A DNA stretch of 64,000 nt from Qingshengfaniella alkalisoli. Lineage in GTDB: Bacteria; Pseudomonadota; Alphaproteobacteria; Rhodobacterales; Rhodobacteraceae. The notes beneath the pieces are model-generated. The model worked only from the letters and a program-made list of their open reading frames with translations, did not search any database and was not told the origin of the DNA. Shown piece after piece: positions 18,311-28,276 of the stretch. A program made the position numbers and the translations under genes. The stretch covers positions 1,817,501 through 1,881,500 of the forward strand of contig NZ_CP042261.1 of the NCBI RefSeq assembly GCF_007855645.1, given 5' to 3'. How positions within the stretch are numbered: the stretch's first letter is position 1; each line of letters starts with the position of its first letter.

Positions 18311-19280
18311 TCAGGGCAGCCCCCTTGCGAAGATTGTCGCTCACGCACCAGATGTTCAGACCGTTCTCGATAGTAGAATCCTGACGGATCCGGCTGATGA
18401 ACGTCGCATAGTCGCCCACGCATTCAACAGGGGTCGTGTACCCACCGTCTTCACGCTTGTCGACGACCATGATCCCCGGCGCTTCGCGCAGGATATCACG
18501 GGCCTCGTCTTCGTCCAGAAAATCCTCAAATTCGATGTTGATCGATTCCGAGTGGCCCACGAACACCGGCACACGCACACAGGTCGCGGTGACTTTGATC
18601 GCCGGGTCGACGATCTTCTTCGTCTCGGCAACCATCTTCCATTCTTCTTTCGTGGACCCGTCTTCGAGGAACACGTCGATATGCGGGATCACGTTGAAGG
18701 CGATCTGCTTCGGGTACACCTTCGGCTCAACTTCCTGACCCGGCACATACATGCCCTTGGTCTGATCCCACAGCTCGTCAATCGCTTCCTTGCCGGAACC
18801 AGACACGGATTGATAGGTCGAGACAACCACACGCTTGATCTTGGCGCGATCATGCAGCGGCTTCAGCGCAACAACCATCTGCGCAGTCGAGCAGTTCGGG
18901 TTGGCGATGATATTTTTCTTGCCATATCCATCAACCGCTTCGGGGTTCACTTCCGGCACGACCAGCGGCACCAGCGGATCGTAGCGATAAAGCGATGAGT
19001 TATCGATCACCACGCAGCCGGTTGCGGCGGCTTTCGGTGCGTATTTCTTCGTCGCGTCAGAACCAATCGCGAACAGCGCGATGTCCCAGCCGGTGAAGTC
19101 GAATGTGTCGAGATCCTGGGTCTTGAGTGTCTCGTCACCGAAGCTCACCTCTGTGCCCAGCGATTTGCGCGATGCCAGGACGGCGATCTCATCGACGGGA
19201 AACTGGCGCTCGGCCAGGATATTGAGCATTTCGCGGCCCACATTACCAGTGGCGCCAACGACGACGACTTTATAGCCCAT
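18258..19280 (-). CDS. asd: aspartate-semialdehyde dehydrogenase
   Basis: A 340-residue NADPH-dependent enzyme making L-aspartate semialdehyde, the branch to lysine, threonine, methionine and diaminopimelate. The N-terminal GATGNVG nucleotide motif (9-15), catalytic Cys130 in NPNCSTAQ and the TYQSVSGSG segment are all present. Length is normal. An AAGGAGACCCCGTA ribosome site precedes the ATG. Its 3' end overlaps the start of the downstream outer-membrane gene, which is unusual. Confidence 0.97.
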   Translation of the reverse strand: MGYKVVVVGATGNVGREMLNILAERQFPVDEIAVLASRKSLGTEVSFGDETLKTQDLDTFDFTGWDIALFAIGSDATKKYAPKAAATGCVVIDNSSLYRYDPLVPLVVPEVNPEAVDGYGKKNIIANPNCSTAQMVVALKPLHDRAKIKRVVVSTYQSVSGSGKEAIDELWDQTKGMYVPGQEVEPKVYPKQIAFNVIPHIDVFLEDGSTKEEWKMVAETKKIVDPAIKVTATCVRVPVFVGHSESINIEFEDFLDEDEARDILREAPGIMVVDKREDGGYTTPVECVGDYATFISRIRQDSTIENGLNIWCVSDNLRKGAALNAVQIAETLGKRILKKA

Positions 19281-19349
19281 TACGGGGTCTCCTTGATAAA
19301 GAACGGGCGCTACCTAGCGCATCCGTGGATAAGTTGAAAGCCTCGCCTG

Positions 19350-20489
19350 TCAACGCACCAAGGTGCGCGACTGTTCAATCTTTTTCCGGACGTTCTCCGG
19401 ATTGACCACGGGCTTGCCGTCCGACCCTAACGTCACCTCCGGGTAATACACCTGATCAAGATAGTTCATGAATGCATCCCGCAGCCGCTCATCATAGCTT
19501 AACAGACGCGGCACCTCGAAAAACTCGGCCAGATGACCCGGGCTGTGAACGGGCTTCACCAACCCTTCGAAATTGAAGAATGCCTCGCCGAGCACCAACA
19601 CGGGCTTGTCGTAGAAGAACGATTGCAGCCCTACAGATGAATTCAGCGTGATCACCGCCGCGCTGGCATCGACCTGCCGGAAGGTATCTGTCTGGTTGTC
19701 GATCACGATACGTCCCGGATGTGCTTTGGCAGCTGCAGAAAGCACCTCACCCAGCGGGATCTTCGACGATGGATGTTCCTTGAAGCGCAGGTGCCAGCCT
19801 TCGGGCAAATGCTCGCTCGCCCCTGCCAACACCTCTATGAACCGGTCCAGATCACCCACCCATCCAGCGAACTGTCTGATCTGCGTATCGTCGGGGACCT
19901 GAAGCGGGCAGAAGATGAACTTCTGCTGATCAAGCCCTGCCGCATTTGCCGCCTGGCCGACGTCCGTGCGCTTGGACGCCCGCGCGGTCATCTTCTTGCC
20001 AAGTTCCATCCACGCTTTGCCGTTACGGGTGTCATGGCCATTCGCCCAGTCCAGATAGAAATCAGATTGACGCGGCAAGCAACTGAGCTGATTGATACCT
20101 TGGGGGTCGACGGTCACTCGCCCGGGAAGCGGCGCGCGTTCCATAAAAATCCGGGGCCGACCCGCATCTTTCGCGGCCGCCATGAAAGCACGGCGTGTAC
20201 CGGTCAACCCGTTCCAAGCCACAGCTATCGAATCGGGGTCACGTTCGAACCGGCGACGAAATGAATTGTACTGCACGCGATAGATGAAGGTCTTGGTTTT
20301 CCGGTGTCGCTCTGATCGCGGGGGGCGTTTCGCCGTGGCGACAGACTCCGCCGCACGATCCGCAGTCTCGGGATAATCCCGCAGTGAGATGCTGATATCT
20401 CTGACTTTCTTTCCGCCGCCACCGGTCTCACAGACCGACCGCATCATGCCATCGATCTCTGGATCGCCATCCTGCAGATAGTAGAACAT
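19350..20489 (-). CDS. capsule polysaccharide biosynthesis-type protein (KpsS/KpsC-like)
   Basis: A 379-residue soluble protein. The C-terminal two thirds carry features of the capsule polysaccharide synthesis family (PF05159-like): FIFCPLQVPDDTQI, RFKEHPSSK, and a later ITLNSSVGLQSFFYDKPVLVLG stretch, in the order seen in KpsC/KpsS Kdo transferases. The first about 90 residues are basic and variable. It may act in surface polysaccharide assembly, but the sugar and linkage are unknown. It stands alone between asd and the universal stress gene. Confidence 0.7.
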   Translation of the reverse strand: MFYYLQDGDPEIDGMMRSVCETGGGGKKVRDISISLRDYPETADRAAESVATAKRPPRSERHRKTKTFIYRVQYNSFRRRFERDPDSIAVAWNGLTGTRRAFMAAAKDAGRPRIFMERAPLPGRVTVDPQGINQLSCLPRQSDFYLDWANGHDTRNGKAWMELGKKMTARASKRTDVGQAANAAGLDQQKFIFCPLQVPDDTQIRQFAGWVGDLDRFIEVLAGASEHLPEGWHLRFKEHPSSKIPLGEVLSAAAKAHPGRIVIDNQTDTFRQVDASAAVITLNSSVGLQSFFYDKPVLVLGEAFFNFEGLVKPVHSPGHLAEFFEVPRLLSYDERLRDAFMNYLDQVYYPEVTLGSDGKPVVNPENVRKKIEQSRTLVR

Positions 20490-20558
20490 GCCGTCCGTTG
20501 CTCCGATAACCCTGCGCCCGCCGTTGTCCTAGCAGCCGGTCCGCGCAGGGCCAAGAAC

Positions 20559-21407
20559 TTAACGGAACAGCAGCAGCGGAACCTGACTTTCGCGGATCAC
20601 TTCGGTCGTCGTGGATCCCAGGAACAAGTTCCGGATACGGGAGTGACGATAGGCCCCCATCACCACGAATTCCGCACGACCCGCCTTGATCTGTTCCGGG
20701 ATGACTAGCTCGGCCTCGCCAGCGATGATGTCGATTTCGACCTCGTAGCCACCGCCGCGCAGAAGTGCAGCTGCACCTTCAGCCCCGCGCCGCATTTCGG
20801 TCGATTCAGCGCCGACCGCCAAAAGAAGGATCTTCAGCCCTGCGAAAGACTTGTCCCGCGAGATGTAGTCCACGGCCTTGAGAGACGCCGCGCCCCCATC
20901 GAAGGCCACCATGACCGTTTCGATCGGTTGGAACGCACGGGAACACACCAGCGTGGGCTTGCGTGACGCGCGCACGACCCGCTCCAGATTCGACCCCAGA
21001 TGCAGCTTGGCGAAGTCTGCCGCCTCACCGCGCTTGCCGATCACGACCATGTCGGCATCAGCTTCCAGCTCGTGCAGTGTTTCGACCAGATCGCCGTTGC
21101 GCAGTCGTGTCTCCACCTGCGCGACGCCATCCTTCCCGATCCGAGCCTTCGCGTCGTCCAGAATTGCGCGCCCACGCTTTTGAGCAAGCTTGGCCTTGGC
21201 GGCATCCAACTCTGCCAGTTCGTCCAGAAGCGCCGACCGAGCGCCGAGCCCGATATTCCCCGACAGGTCGGTCTTGACCCCCTGCCGATGGCCCAGCACA
21301 TGCGCGACCGTGACGGATCCGCCCGACCGGCTGGCCAGCCAAGCCGCATAATCGCAGACGCTTTCGGAATAGGTGGAGCCGTCCACCAGCGCGATCAGTT
21401 TGGTCAT
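20559..21407 (-). CDS. universal stress protein, tandem UspA domains
   Basis: A 282-residue protein of two UspA domains. The first (about 1-140) opens TKLIALVDGSTYSESVCDYA and has GKRGEAADFAKLHLGSNLE; the second (about 150-282) ends with the ATP-type motif GAYRHSRIRNLFLGSTTTEV. The ATG at 21407 has a GAGGAG site; the frame runs further upstream only into the SulP gene. It starts 10 bases after the SulP stop, so transporter and stress protein are one operon. Such pairs suggest that the Usp protein modulates or senses for the transporter, which is inference. Confidence 0.93.
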   Translation of the reverse strand: MTKLIALVDGSTYSESVCDYAAWLASRSGGSVTVAHVLGHRQGVKTDLSGNIGLGARSALLDELAELDAAKAKLAQKRGRAILDDAKARIGKDGVAQVETRLRNGDLVETLHELEADADMVVIGKRGEAADFAKLHLGSNLERVVRASRKPTLVCSRAFQPIETVMVAFDGGAASLKAVDYISRDKSFAGLKILLLAVGAESTEMRRGAEGAAALLRGGGYEVEIDIIAGEAELVIPEQIKAGRAEFVVMGAYRHSRIRNLFLGSTTTEVIRESQVPLLLFR

Positions 21408-21417
21408 GGCCTTCTCC

Positions 21418-22908
21418 TCAATGACCGAGCAGTTCATCCATTGCGCCGGGCTTGTCATGCACACCCAGCTTGTCGACGATAGTCTTGCTCGCCTCGTTCA
21501 TGCCGATGATTTCCACCTCGGCACCCTCCCGACGAAACTTGAGCACAGCCATGTCCAACACCGCAACAGAGGAAATGTCCCAGATATGCGCACGGCTGAC
21601 ATCGATGACGACGCGCTCCAACGCCTCATTATAGTCAAACGCCTTCGCAAATTGATCAGCAGAGGCGAAGAACAACTGGCCATGGAACTGGTACGTCCGC
21701 TGACGGCCATCCTCGGACAATTCAGACGTGACACGGAAGATCTGGGCGATCTTGCCCGCGAAGAAGATGCCGGACAGGAGCACGCCGGCCAGAACACCAA
21801 TCGCAAGGTTATGGGTGAAGACCGTCGTCGCGACCGTCGCCAGCATGACGATGGAAGAGCTTGTCGGATGCTCGCGCAATTGCTTGATCGAGGACCACGA
21901 GAACGTCCCGACCGACACCATGATCATGATCGCGACCAGCGCGGGCATCGGAATCTGACGCACCAGATCACCCAGACCGACGATCAGGATCAGCAGGAAG
22001 ACACCAGCCGCAAAGCACGACAACCGCCCGCGTCCGCCCGATTTCACGTTGATCATGGATTGCCCGATCATCGCACAACCCGCCATACCGCCGATGAAGC
22101 CCGTGGCGGTGTTCGCCACACCCTGTCCGATGCATTCGCGGTTCTTGTCGGACGGCGTGTCGGTCAGGTCATCCACGAGTTGCGCAGTCATCAGGCTTTC
22201 CAGCAATCCCACAACGGCAATTGCTGCAGCTACGGGGAAGATGATTTTCAGCGTCTCAAAGGTCAGCGGAATATCCGGGATCAGGAATACCGGCAAAGTC
22301 GAGGGCAATTCCCCCATATCGCCAACGACACGTACGTCCAGGTCCAGAACCATCGACAGCGTCGTCAGCACGACGATCGTGATCAACGGTGACGGGATGG
22401 CGGTGGTGATGCGCGGGAACAAGTAGATGATCGCCAGACCCGCAGCGACCATCACATAGGTCAACCACGTCACGCCAGTCAGCTCGGGCAGTTGCGCCAT
22501 GAAGATCAGGATCGCCAACGCGTTGACGAAGCCGGTCATCACCGAGCGCGACACGAACCGCATGACATTGCCAAGCTTCAGCATGCCGCAAGCGATTTGC
22601 AACAAACCCGCCAGAACCGTGGTAGCCAAGAGGTATTGCAACCCGTGGTCGCGTACCAAGGTCACCATCAGCACAGCCGTTGCAGCAGTCGCGGCAGAGA
22701 TCATTCCCGGTCGCCCGCCGACGATCGCTGTGATCACGGCGATGGAAAAGGACGCGAACAGTCCGACTTTCGGGTCCACACCCGCGATGATGGAAAAGGC
22801 GATTGCTTCGGGGATCAGGGCCAGCGCCACGACCAGACCTGCCAGCAGGTCGGCGCGAACATTGCCCAGCCATTCATTGCGAAGGCCTGTCAGGTTGACG
22901 GTTGTCAC
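21418..22908 (-). CDS. SulP-family anion transporter with STAS domain
   Basis: A 496-residue membrane protein of the SLC26/SulP family. It opens [21 protein letters not shown], the family signature, followed by about twelve membrane segments. A cytoplasmic STAS domain occupies about residues 385-480 ([22 protein letters not shown]). Substrates in this family include sulfate, bicarbonate and dicarboxylates; the sequence does not settle which. A carbonic anhydrase lies 3.7 kb away, so bicarbonate is worth considering. Co-transcribed with the tandem Usp gene downstream. Confidence 0.92.
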   Translation of the reverse strand: MTTVNLTGLRNEWLGNVRADLLAGLVVALALIPEAIAFSIIAGVDPKVGLFASFSIAVITAIVGGRPGMISAATAATAVLMVTLVRDHGLQYLLATTVLAGLLQIACGMLKLGNVMRFVSRSVMTGFVNALAILIFMAQLPELTGVTWLTYVMVAAGLAIIYLFPRITTAIPSPLITIVVLTTLSMVLDLDVRVVGDMGELPSTLPVFLIPDIPLTFETLKIIFPVAAAIAVVGLLESLMTAQLVDDLTDTPSDKNRECIGQGVANTATGFIGGMAGCAMIGQSMINVKSGGRGRLSCFAAGVFLLILIVGLGDLVRQIPMPALVAIMIMVSVGTFSWSSIKQLREHPTSSSIVMLATVATTVFTHNLAIGVLAGVLLSGIFFAGKIAQIFRVTSELSEDGRQRTYQFHGQLFFASADQFAKAFDYNEALERVVIDVSRAHIWDISSVAVLDMAVLKFRREGAEVEIIGMNEASKTIVDKLGVHDKPGAMDELLGH

Positions 22909-23082
22909 GGGAACTCTCCGGTTTCAGGATTTGCGGCCCATTTAGAGGCGGACGCGACAAAAGGCCACCCTTGCGATGCGTGTCCCGGAAAAGCGTGACC
23001 TCAAGGTATCGCCTATTGCACTTGAACTTCCCGCCGCGCAGGGCCACCGTCTGACACGATTACGAGAGCCAAGGAGCCGCCA

Positions 23083-24189
23083 ATGTCATCCGTCACCAAA
23101 GAAGCCGTTCTGGAACGTCTTGCCCGTGTGCGAGGCCCCGACCGAACGGAAGATCTGGTTTCGCTCGGCCTGATAAGCGGGTTGAACGTGCAAGATGGCA
23201 AAGTGACCTTCGCGATTTCCGTACCGCCTGAACGCGCGCCGGAACTGGAACCGATGCGGCAGGCGGCCGAAAATCTGGTGCGCGAAATTGAGGGCGTGGA
23301 ACAGGTCATCGCCGTGCTGACTGCCGAACGCGCTACCCCGCCCCCACCCGAACCGCCGCGCCTGAAACCTGCGGGCAGCCATCAAGCGCCCCCCAAGGGC
23401 GGCCTTCCCAAGAAAGAGCCCATTCCCGGCGTCGGCGCGATCATCGCGGTGGCATCGGGCAAGGGCGGCGTCGGCAAATCGACAACATCCGTGAACCTCG
23501 CGCTCGCGCTTCAGGCTCAGGGGTTGAAGGTGGGCATCCTTGATGCCGACATCTACGGCCCATCCATGCCTCGCTTGCTTGGCGTCTCAGACAAGCCCGA
23601 GGCCGTGGACGGCCGCATGGTGCCTCCGACCGCGTTCGGGCTGAAGGTCATGTCCATGGGATTTCTTGTCGACGAAGACGCACCAATGGTATGGCGTGGA
23701 CCTATGGTGATGTCGGCCATTACCCAGATGCTGCGGCAGGTGGACTGGTCACCGCTCGATGTGATGATCGTGGATATGCCGCCGGGGACGGGCGACGCAC
23801 AGCTGACAATGTCGCAAAACGTCCCACTGGCCGGTGCCGTGATCGTCAGCACCCCACAAGACATCGCGCTCATCGACGCGCGCAAGGGGCTGAACATGTT
23901 CCGCAAGGTTGACGTGCCTATCCTCGGCATCGTCGAGAACATGAGCTACTTCCTGTGCCCCTCCTGTGGTGAGAAGTCCGATATCTTCGGCCATGGCGGC
24001 GCGCGGGAGGAGGCCGACCGCATGGGCGTGCCCTTCCTCGGAGAAGTCCCACTGCACATGGAAATCCGGCGCAATTCCGATGGTGGCACACCTGTGGTCG
24101 TTTCCGCACCGGATGGTGAGCATGCGAAGCTCTATGCTTCCATCGCCTCCACCGTGCGCGACAGGCTGAAGGCAGAGGCCGTTTCCTGA
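23083..24189 (+). CDS. apbC: Mrp/NBP35-family Fe-S cluster carrier ATPase
   Basis: A 368-residue cytosolic P-loop ATPase. Residues about 1-80 are a MIP18/DUF59-like domain. A Pro-rich linker follows, then the deviant Walker A GKGGVGKS at 126-133, the DADIYGPSMPR switch segment and a CPSC pair in the C-terminal part (SYFLCPSCGE) that binds a bridging cluster. Mrp proteins load Fe-S clusters into apoproteins. The location just upstream of an Fe-S and Mo enzyme locus fits that role. GGAG precedes the ATG. Confidence 0.95.
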   Translation: MSSVTKEAVLERLARVRGPDRTEDLVSLGLISGLNVQDGKVTFAISVPPERAPELEPMRQAAENLVREIEGVEQVIAVLTAERATPPPPEPPRLKPAGSHQAPPKGGLPKKEPIPGVGAIIAVASGKGGVGKSTTSVNLALALQAQGLKVGILDADIYGPSMPRLLGVSDKPEAVDGRMVPPTAFGLKVMSMGFLVDEDAPMVWRGPMVMSAITQMLRQVDWSPLDVMIVDMPPGTGDAQLTMSQNVPLAGAVIVSTPQDIALIDARKGLNMFRKVDVPILGIVENMSYFLCPSCGEKSDIFGHGGAREEADRMGVPFLGEVPLHMEIRRNSDGGTPVVVSAPDGEHAKLYASIASTVRDRLKAEAVS

Positions 24190-24307
24190 CCCGATCACGC
24201 TGCAACGCAGCGCGATAAGCTGCTGAAATATGTCGAATCCTTCATTTGACAGGGCTATACCGGACGTGCTGATATCCTATGGTAAGATATGCCACAGGGA
24301 CGCAAGC

Positions 24308-24910
24308 GTGACGCCAGCAATAGCCCAGAACGCACCGCCGGAAGAGGACCGACTTCGCGCAGACATCTACGGATTTCTCGGCCGTCATCTATTTGCGCCG
24401 CCGTCGCAGGAAGACCTGGCGTTGATCGCCGGCTTGGCAGGCGACGATACACCACTTGGCCAAGCATTCGGAGACCTGTCAGTACGGGCGCGCGAATGTT
24501 CCGCGAAGGACGTGACGCGTGAATTCGAAGGGCTGTTCATCGGGCTCGGGCGCGGTGAATTGATCCCTTTCGAATCCTACTACCTGACGGGCTTCTTGAA
24601 CGAAAAACCCTTGGCACGGCTGCGCGAGGACATGGCGCGTTTGAGCATCGCACGGCGGGCGTCGGTGAAAGAACCCGAGGACCATATCGGATCACTGATG
24701 GAAATGATGTCCGGTCTGATCTCGGGCCAATACGGACATCCTGCCGATCACGCGACACAACGGGAATTCTTCACATCACATATCGGGTCGTGGGCAGAAC
24801 ACTTTTTCCGCGATCTGCAAGGCGCGAAAGGTGCCCACTTCTATAAACCGCTGGGGCGCATCGGGGCTTTGTTCACCGACATCGAATCCGAGGCGTTTGA
24901 CTTGATCTGA
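24308..24910 (+). CDS. TorD/DmsD-family molybdoenzyme chaperone
   Basis: A 200-residue all-helical protein of the TorD/NarJ superfamily, with the family core EFEGLFIGLGRGELIPFESYYLTG (about 70-95) and a later YGHPADHATQREFFTSHIGSW segment. These chaperones bind Tat signals and help insert the Mo cofactor before export. The GTG at 24308 has AGGGA seven bases upstream and fits the family N-terminus; an in-frame ATG at 24230 is possible. It is the first gene of the formate dehydrogenase operon, 40 bases before the Tat-signal small protein. Confidence 0.88.
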   Translation: MTPAIAQNAPPEEDRLRADIYGFLGRHLFAPPSQEDLALIAGLAGDDTPLGQAFGDLSVRARECSAKDVTREFEGLFIGLGRGELIPFESYYLTGFLNEKPLARLREDMARLSIARRASVKEPEDHIGSLMEMMSGLISGQYGHPADHATQREFFTSHIGSWAEHFFRDLQGAKGAHFYKPLGRIGALFTDIESEAFDLI

Positions 24911-24950
24911 CACAGCCCGCACCGCGCGGGGATGACGACAGGAGGCTGCA

Positions 24951-25148
24951 ATGGCCGATCAGAACCACAAGAGCGACAACGCGCATGACCGTCGCGCGTT
25001 CCTGAAGCTGGCGGGTCTTGCCCCCGTCGCCGCAGGCGCCGCGACACTCGGCGCATCCGACGAGGCCGAGGCGTCAGGAACCAACCAGAGCGATGGTTAC
25101 CGCGAAACGGACCATATCAAGACCTATTACGATCTGGCCCGCTTCTAG
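24951..25148 (+). CDS. formate dehydrogenase region Tat-signal small protein
   Basis: A 65-residue protein that is mostly a twin-arginine signal: HDRRAFLKLAGLAPVAAG at about 12-29. A short tail ends ETDHIKTYYDLARF. This matches the small protein found just upstream of many periplasmic formate dehydrogenase alpha subunits. Its role is unknown; a lure for the TorD-like chaperone or a small subunit are possibilities. An AGGAGGCTGCA ribosome site precedes the ATG. Confidence 0.88.
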   Translation: MADQNHKSDNAHDRRAFLKLAGLAPVAAGAATLGASDEAEASGTNQSDGYRETDHIKTYYDLARF

Positions 25149-25255
25149 GGTCACGCGGCCCGGTACATCGGGTCAGACAGCCAAGGGCTCACACGCCCCA
25201 ACAGCTATCCAGCCGGTCCAACTATCTCGGTCCGGTGCGTTACGGGAGGAAAGCA

Positions 25256-28200
25256 ATGCTTCGCAAGAAAAGGACAGGGGTTGCCAAGGCAAAATTCCGG
25301 CCAGCGCCCTCCGCAGCACCGGCAGGGCTTTCCGGCCTGAACCGTCGTGATTTTCTGAAACGCTCCGGGCTGACAGTCGGCGGTCTTGCTGGTGTCTCTG
25401 CGCTGACGACGGGCCACGCCACCCAAGCGCAGGAAGCCGTCAGCAGCGGCGGCGACACCGAGGTCATCAAATCCGTCTGCACACATTGCTCGGTCGGCTG
25501 CACGGTCCTGGCAGAGGTGCAGAATGGCGTCTGGACCGGACAGGAGCCCGCTTGGGACAGCCCGTTCAACCTTGGGGCCCATTGCGCAAAAGGCGCCTCA
25601 GTCCGTGAACACGCCCATGGCGAAAGACGCCTGAAATACCCGATGAAGCTGGTCGGCGGCGAATGGCAGCGCATGAGCTGGGAAGACGCCATCGAAGAAC
25701 TGGGCGACAACCTGCTGTCCGTCCGCGAAGAAAGTGGGCCGGATTCGGTCTATTGGCTCGGATCGGCAAAGCACAGCAATGAACAAGCCTATCTATTTCG
25801 GAAGTTCGCCGCGTATTGGGGCACGAACAACGTCGATCACCAGGCGCGCATCTGCCATTCGACGACCGTATCCGGGGTCGCGAACACATGGGGCTACGGC
25901 GCCATGACCAACAGCTATAACGACATCCACAACAGCCGCGCGATCCTGATCATCGGCGGCAACCCGGCTGAGGCGCATCCCGTTTCGCTTCAACACCTGC
26001 TGAAAGCAAAGGAAGAAAACAACGCACCGCTGATCGTTTGCGACCCGCGTTTCACCCGCACCGCTGCGCATGCCGATGAATTTGTCCGCCTGCGTCCGGG
26101 CACGGATGTGGCCTTCGTCTGGGGGCTGCTGTGGCATATCTTCGAAAATGGCTGGGAGGACCGAGAATTCATTCGCCAGCGCGTCTGGGGCATGGACCAG
26201 ATCCGCGAAGAGGTGAACAACTGGACACCAGACGAAGTCGAACGGGTCACCGGTGTTCCCGAAAGCCAGATGAAACGCGTTGCCCGCACCATGGCCAATA
26301 ACCGCCCCGGCACACTGATCTGGTGCATGGGCGGCACACAGCACACCATCGGGAACAATAACACCCGCGCGTACTGCGTATTTCAGCTTGCACTGGGGAA
26401 CATGGGTGTTTCGGGTGGTGGCACGAACATCTTCCGTGGCCATGACAACGTGCAGGGTGCCACCGATCTGGGCGTACTCAGCCATGACCTTCCCGGCTAC
26501 TACGGCTTGACGGAAGGGGCGTGGGCGCACTGGTCGCGCGTCTGGGAAGAAGACCTCGACTGGCTCAAAGGCCGGTTCGCCACCATTCAGGGGCCGGACG
26601 GTGAAGACAAGCCGCTCATGCACGAGAACGGCATCCCCGTGTCGCGCTGGATCGACGGGGTACTGGAAGACGCCGAGAACATCGACCAACCCAACAATGT
26701 CCGTGCGATGATCTTCTGGGGTCATGCGCCAAACTCGCAAACGCGCGGGCCGGATATGAAGGAGGCGATGGAAAAACTCGACACGCTCGTCGTCATCGAC
26801 CCTTACCCGACCGCTACAGCGATCATGCATGACCGCACGGATGGTGTGTATCTGCTGCCAGCCTGCACGCAGTTTGAAACATATGGATCGGTCACCGCAT
26901 CAAACCGCTCGCTGCAGTGGCGCGAAAAGATTGTTGACCCGCTGTTTGAGAGCCTGCCTGATCAGACGATCATCTACAAATTCGCCAAGAAATTCGGCTT
27001 TGAAGATCGCCTGTGCCGTAACATCGAGGTGAATGGCGAGGAACCGCTGGTCGAAGACATTACCCGCGAGTTCAACAAGGGCATGTGGACCATCGGCTAT
27101 ACCGGCCAATCCCCTGAGCGACTTCGTGCGCATATGGAAAACCAGCACATGTTCGACAAGACCACCCTGCGTGCCGTCGGCGGCCCGCTGGATGGTGAGG
27201 TTTACGGCATGCCGTGGCCCTGCTGGGGCACACCGGAAATGCGGCATCCCGGCACGCCTAACCTCTATGACACCTCGGTTCCAGTGGCCGAGGGCGGGCT
27301 TTGCTTCCGTGCACGCTTCGGCGTTGAACGCGACGGCGACAACCTGCTGGCCGAAGGATCATGGCCCGTCGGATCGGAAATCGAAGACGGATACCCTGAA
27401 TTCACGATGGCCATGCTGCGCAGCCTTGGCTGGGATAGCGACCTGACGGATGACGAGTTGTCCGCGATCGAATTCGTGGCGGGCGTTGACGCTGCGCAAG
27501 TCGATGAAAGTGACCCGGAGACAGGCCAGGAAGGCGAGGAAACCGGCGAGTCCGAAGGCATGTCCGTTCCAAGCGACTACGATGAACGCACAGGCGCGAT
27601 CAACTGGAAAACGGATTTGTCGGGCGGCATTCAGCGTGTTGCGATTGAGCATGGCTGCGCACCGTTCGGCAATGCCAAGGCCCGCTGCGTGGTCTGGACC
27701 TTCCCCGATCCGGTGCCGGTCCACCGAGAGCCGCTCTACACCCCACGTCGCGATCTTCTGGACAAATACGCCACCTATGAGGACCGCAAGTTCTATCGTC
27801 TTCCAACGGCCTATGCCTCGATCCAGCAGCAGGACTTCAGCCAGGACTACCCGATCATCCTGACATCCGGCCGACTGGTGGAATACGAAGGCGGGGGCGA
27901 TGAAACACGATCCAACCCTTGGCTTGCAGAACTGCAGCAGGACATGTTCGTCGAAATCAACCCGTATGACGCCAACAATATTGGCGCGCGAGATGGTGAA
28001 ATGGTCTGGGTTGAAGGCCCCGAGGGTGGACGCGTCAAGGTCATGGCGATGCTGACCGAACGCGTCGGGCGCGGCGTTGCCTTCATGCCTTTCCATTTCG
28101 GCGGGCACTTCCAGGGCGAAGACCGGCGCGACAAGTATCCTGCGGGCGCGGACCCTTATGTTCTGGGCGAGGCGGCGAACACCGCCCAAACCTATGGCTA

Positions 28201-28261
28201 TGACAGCGTGACGCAGATGCAGGAAACAAAGACGACGCTTTGCAAGATTGAAGTGGCGTAA
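25256..28261 (+). CDS. fdhA: formate dehydrogenase, molybdopterin alpha subunit (Tat-exported)
   Basis: A 1001-residue catalytic subunit that oxidises formate to CO2. A twin-arginine signal (LNRRDFLKRSGLTVGG, about 26-41) directs it to the periplasm. The N-terminal 4Fe-4S site CTHCSVGC...C follows, then the Mo/W-bis-MGD oxidoreductase domains. The metal-ligand position reads ARICHS, so the enzyme uses Cys and not selenocysteine. The C-terminal molydopterin dinucleotide-binding domain is present (IILTSGRLVEYEGGG). The ATG at 25256 has GGGAGGAAAG and is preferred over the in-frame start at 25235. Operon order: chaperone, Tat protein, alpha, beta, gamma. Confidence 0.96.
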   Translation: MLRKKRTGVAKAKFRPAPSAAPAGLSGLNRRDFLKRSGLTVGGLAGVSALTTGHATQAQEAVSSGGDTEVIKSVCTHCSVGCTVLAEVQNGVWTGQEPAWDSPFNLGAHCAKGASVREHAHGERRLKYPMKLVGGEWQRMSWEDAIEELGDNLLSVREESGPDSVYWLGSAKHSNEQAYLFRKFAAYWGTNNVDHQARICHSTTVSGVANTWGYGAMTNSYNDIHNSRAILIIGGNPAEAHPVSLQHLLKAKEENNAPLIVCDPRFTRTAAHADEFVRLRPGTDVAFVWGLLWHIFENGWEDREFIRQRVWGMDQIREEVNNWTPDEVERVTGVPESQMKRVARTMANNRPGTLIWCMGGTQHTIGNNNTRAYCVFQLALGNMGVSGGGTNIFRGHDNVQGATDLGVLSHDLPGYYGLTEGAWAHWSRVWEEDLDWLKGRFATIQGPDGEDKPLMHENGIPVSRWIDGVLEDAENIDQPNNVRAMIFWGHAPNSQTRGPDMKEAMEKLDTLVVIDPYPTATAIMHDRTDGVYLLPACTQFETYGSVTASNRSLQWREKIVDPLFESLPDQTIIYKFAKKFGFEDRLCRNIEVNGEEPLVEDITREFNKGMWTIGYTGQSPERLRAHMENQHMFDKTTLRAVGGPLDGEVYGMPWPCWGTPEMRHPGTPNLYDTSVPVAEGGLCFRARFGVERDGDNLLAEGSWPVGSEIEDGYPEFTMAMLRSLGWDSDLTDDELSAIEFVAGVDAAQVDESDPETGQEGEETGESEGMSVPSDYDERTGAINWKTDLSGGIQRVAIEHGCAPFGNAKARCVVWTFPDPVPVHREPLYTPRRDLLDKYATYEDRKFYRLPTAYASIQQQDFSQDYPIILTSGRLVEYEGGGDETRSNPWLAELQQDMFVEINPYDANNIGARDGEMVWVEGPEGGRVKVMAMLTERVGRGVAFMPFHFGGHFQGEDRRDKYPAGADPYVLGEAANTAQTYGYDSVTQMQETKTTLCKIEVA

Positions 28262-28276
28262 GGGAGAAAACAGAAC

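Noticed and set aside
25850-25870. Possible selenocysteine site in formate dehydrogenase alpha.
   Set aside because: The metal-ligand position reads ARICHS with a normal Cys codon and the frame has no internal TGA.
25793-26830. Long open frame (345 residues) on the minus strand within fdhA; similarly 27359-28585.
   Set aside because: It is the antisense of a well-conserved GC-rich gene, has no ribosome site or family motif, and its composition is His/Arg-rich as expected for a shadow frame.
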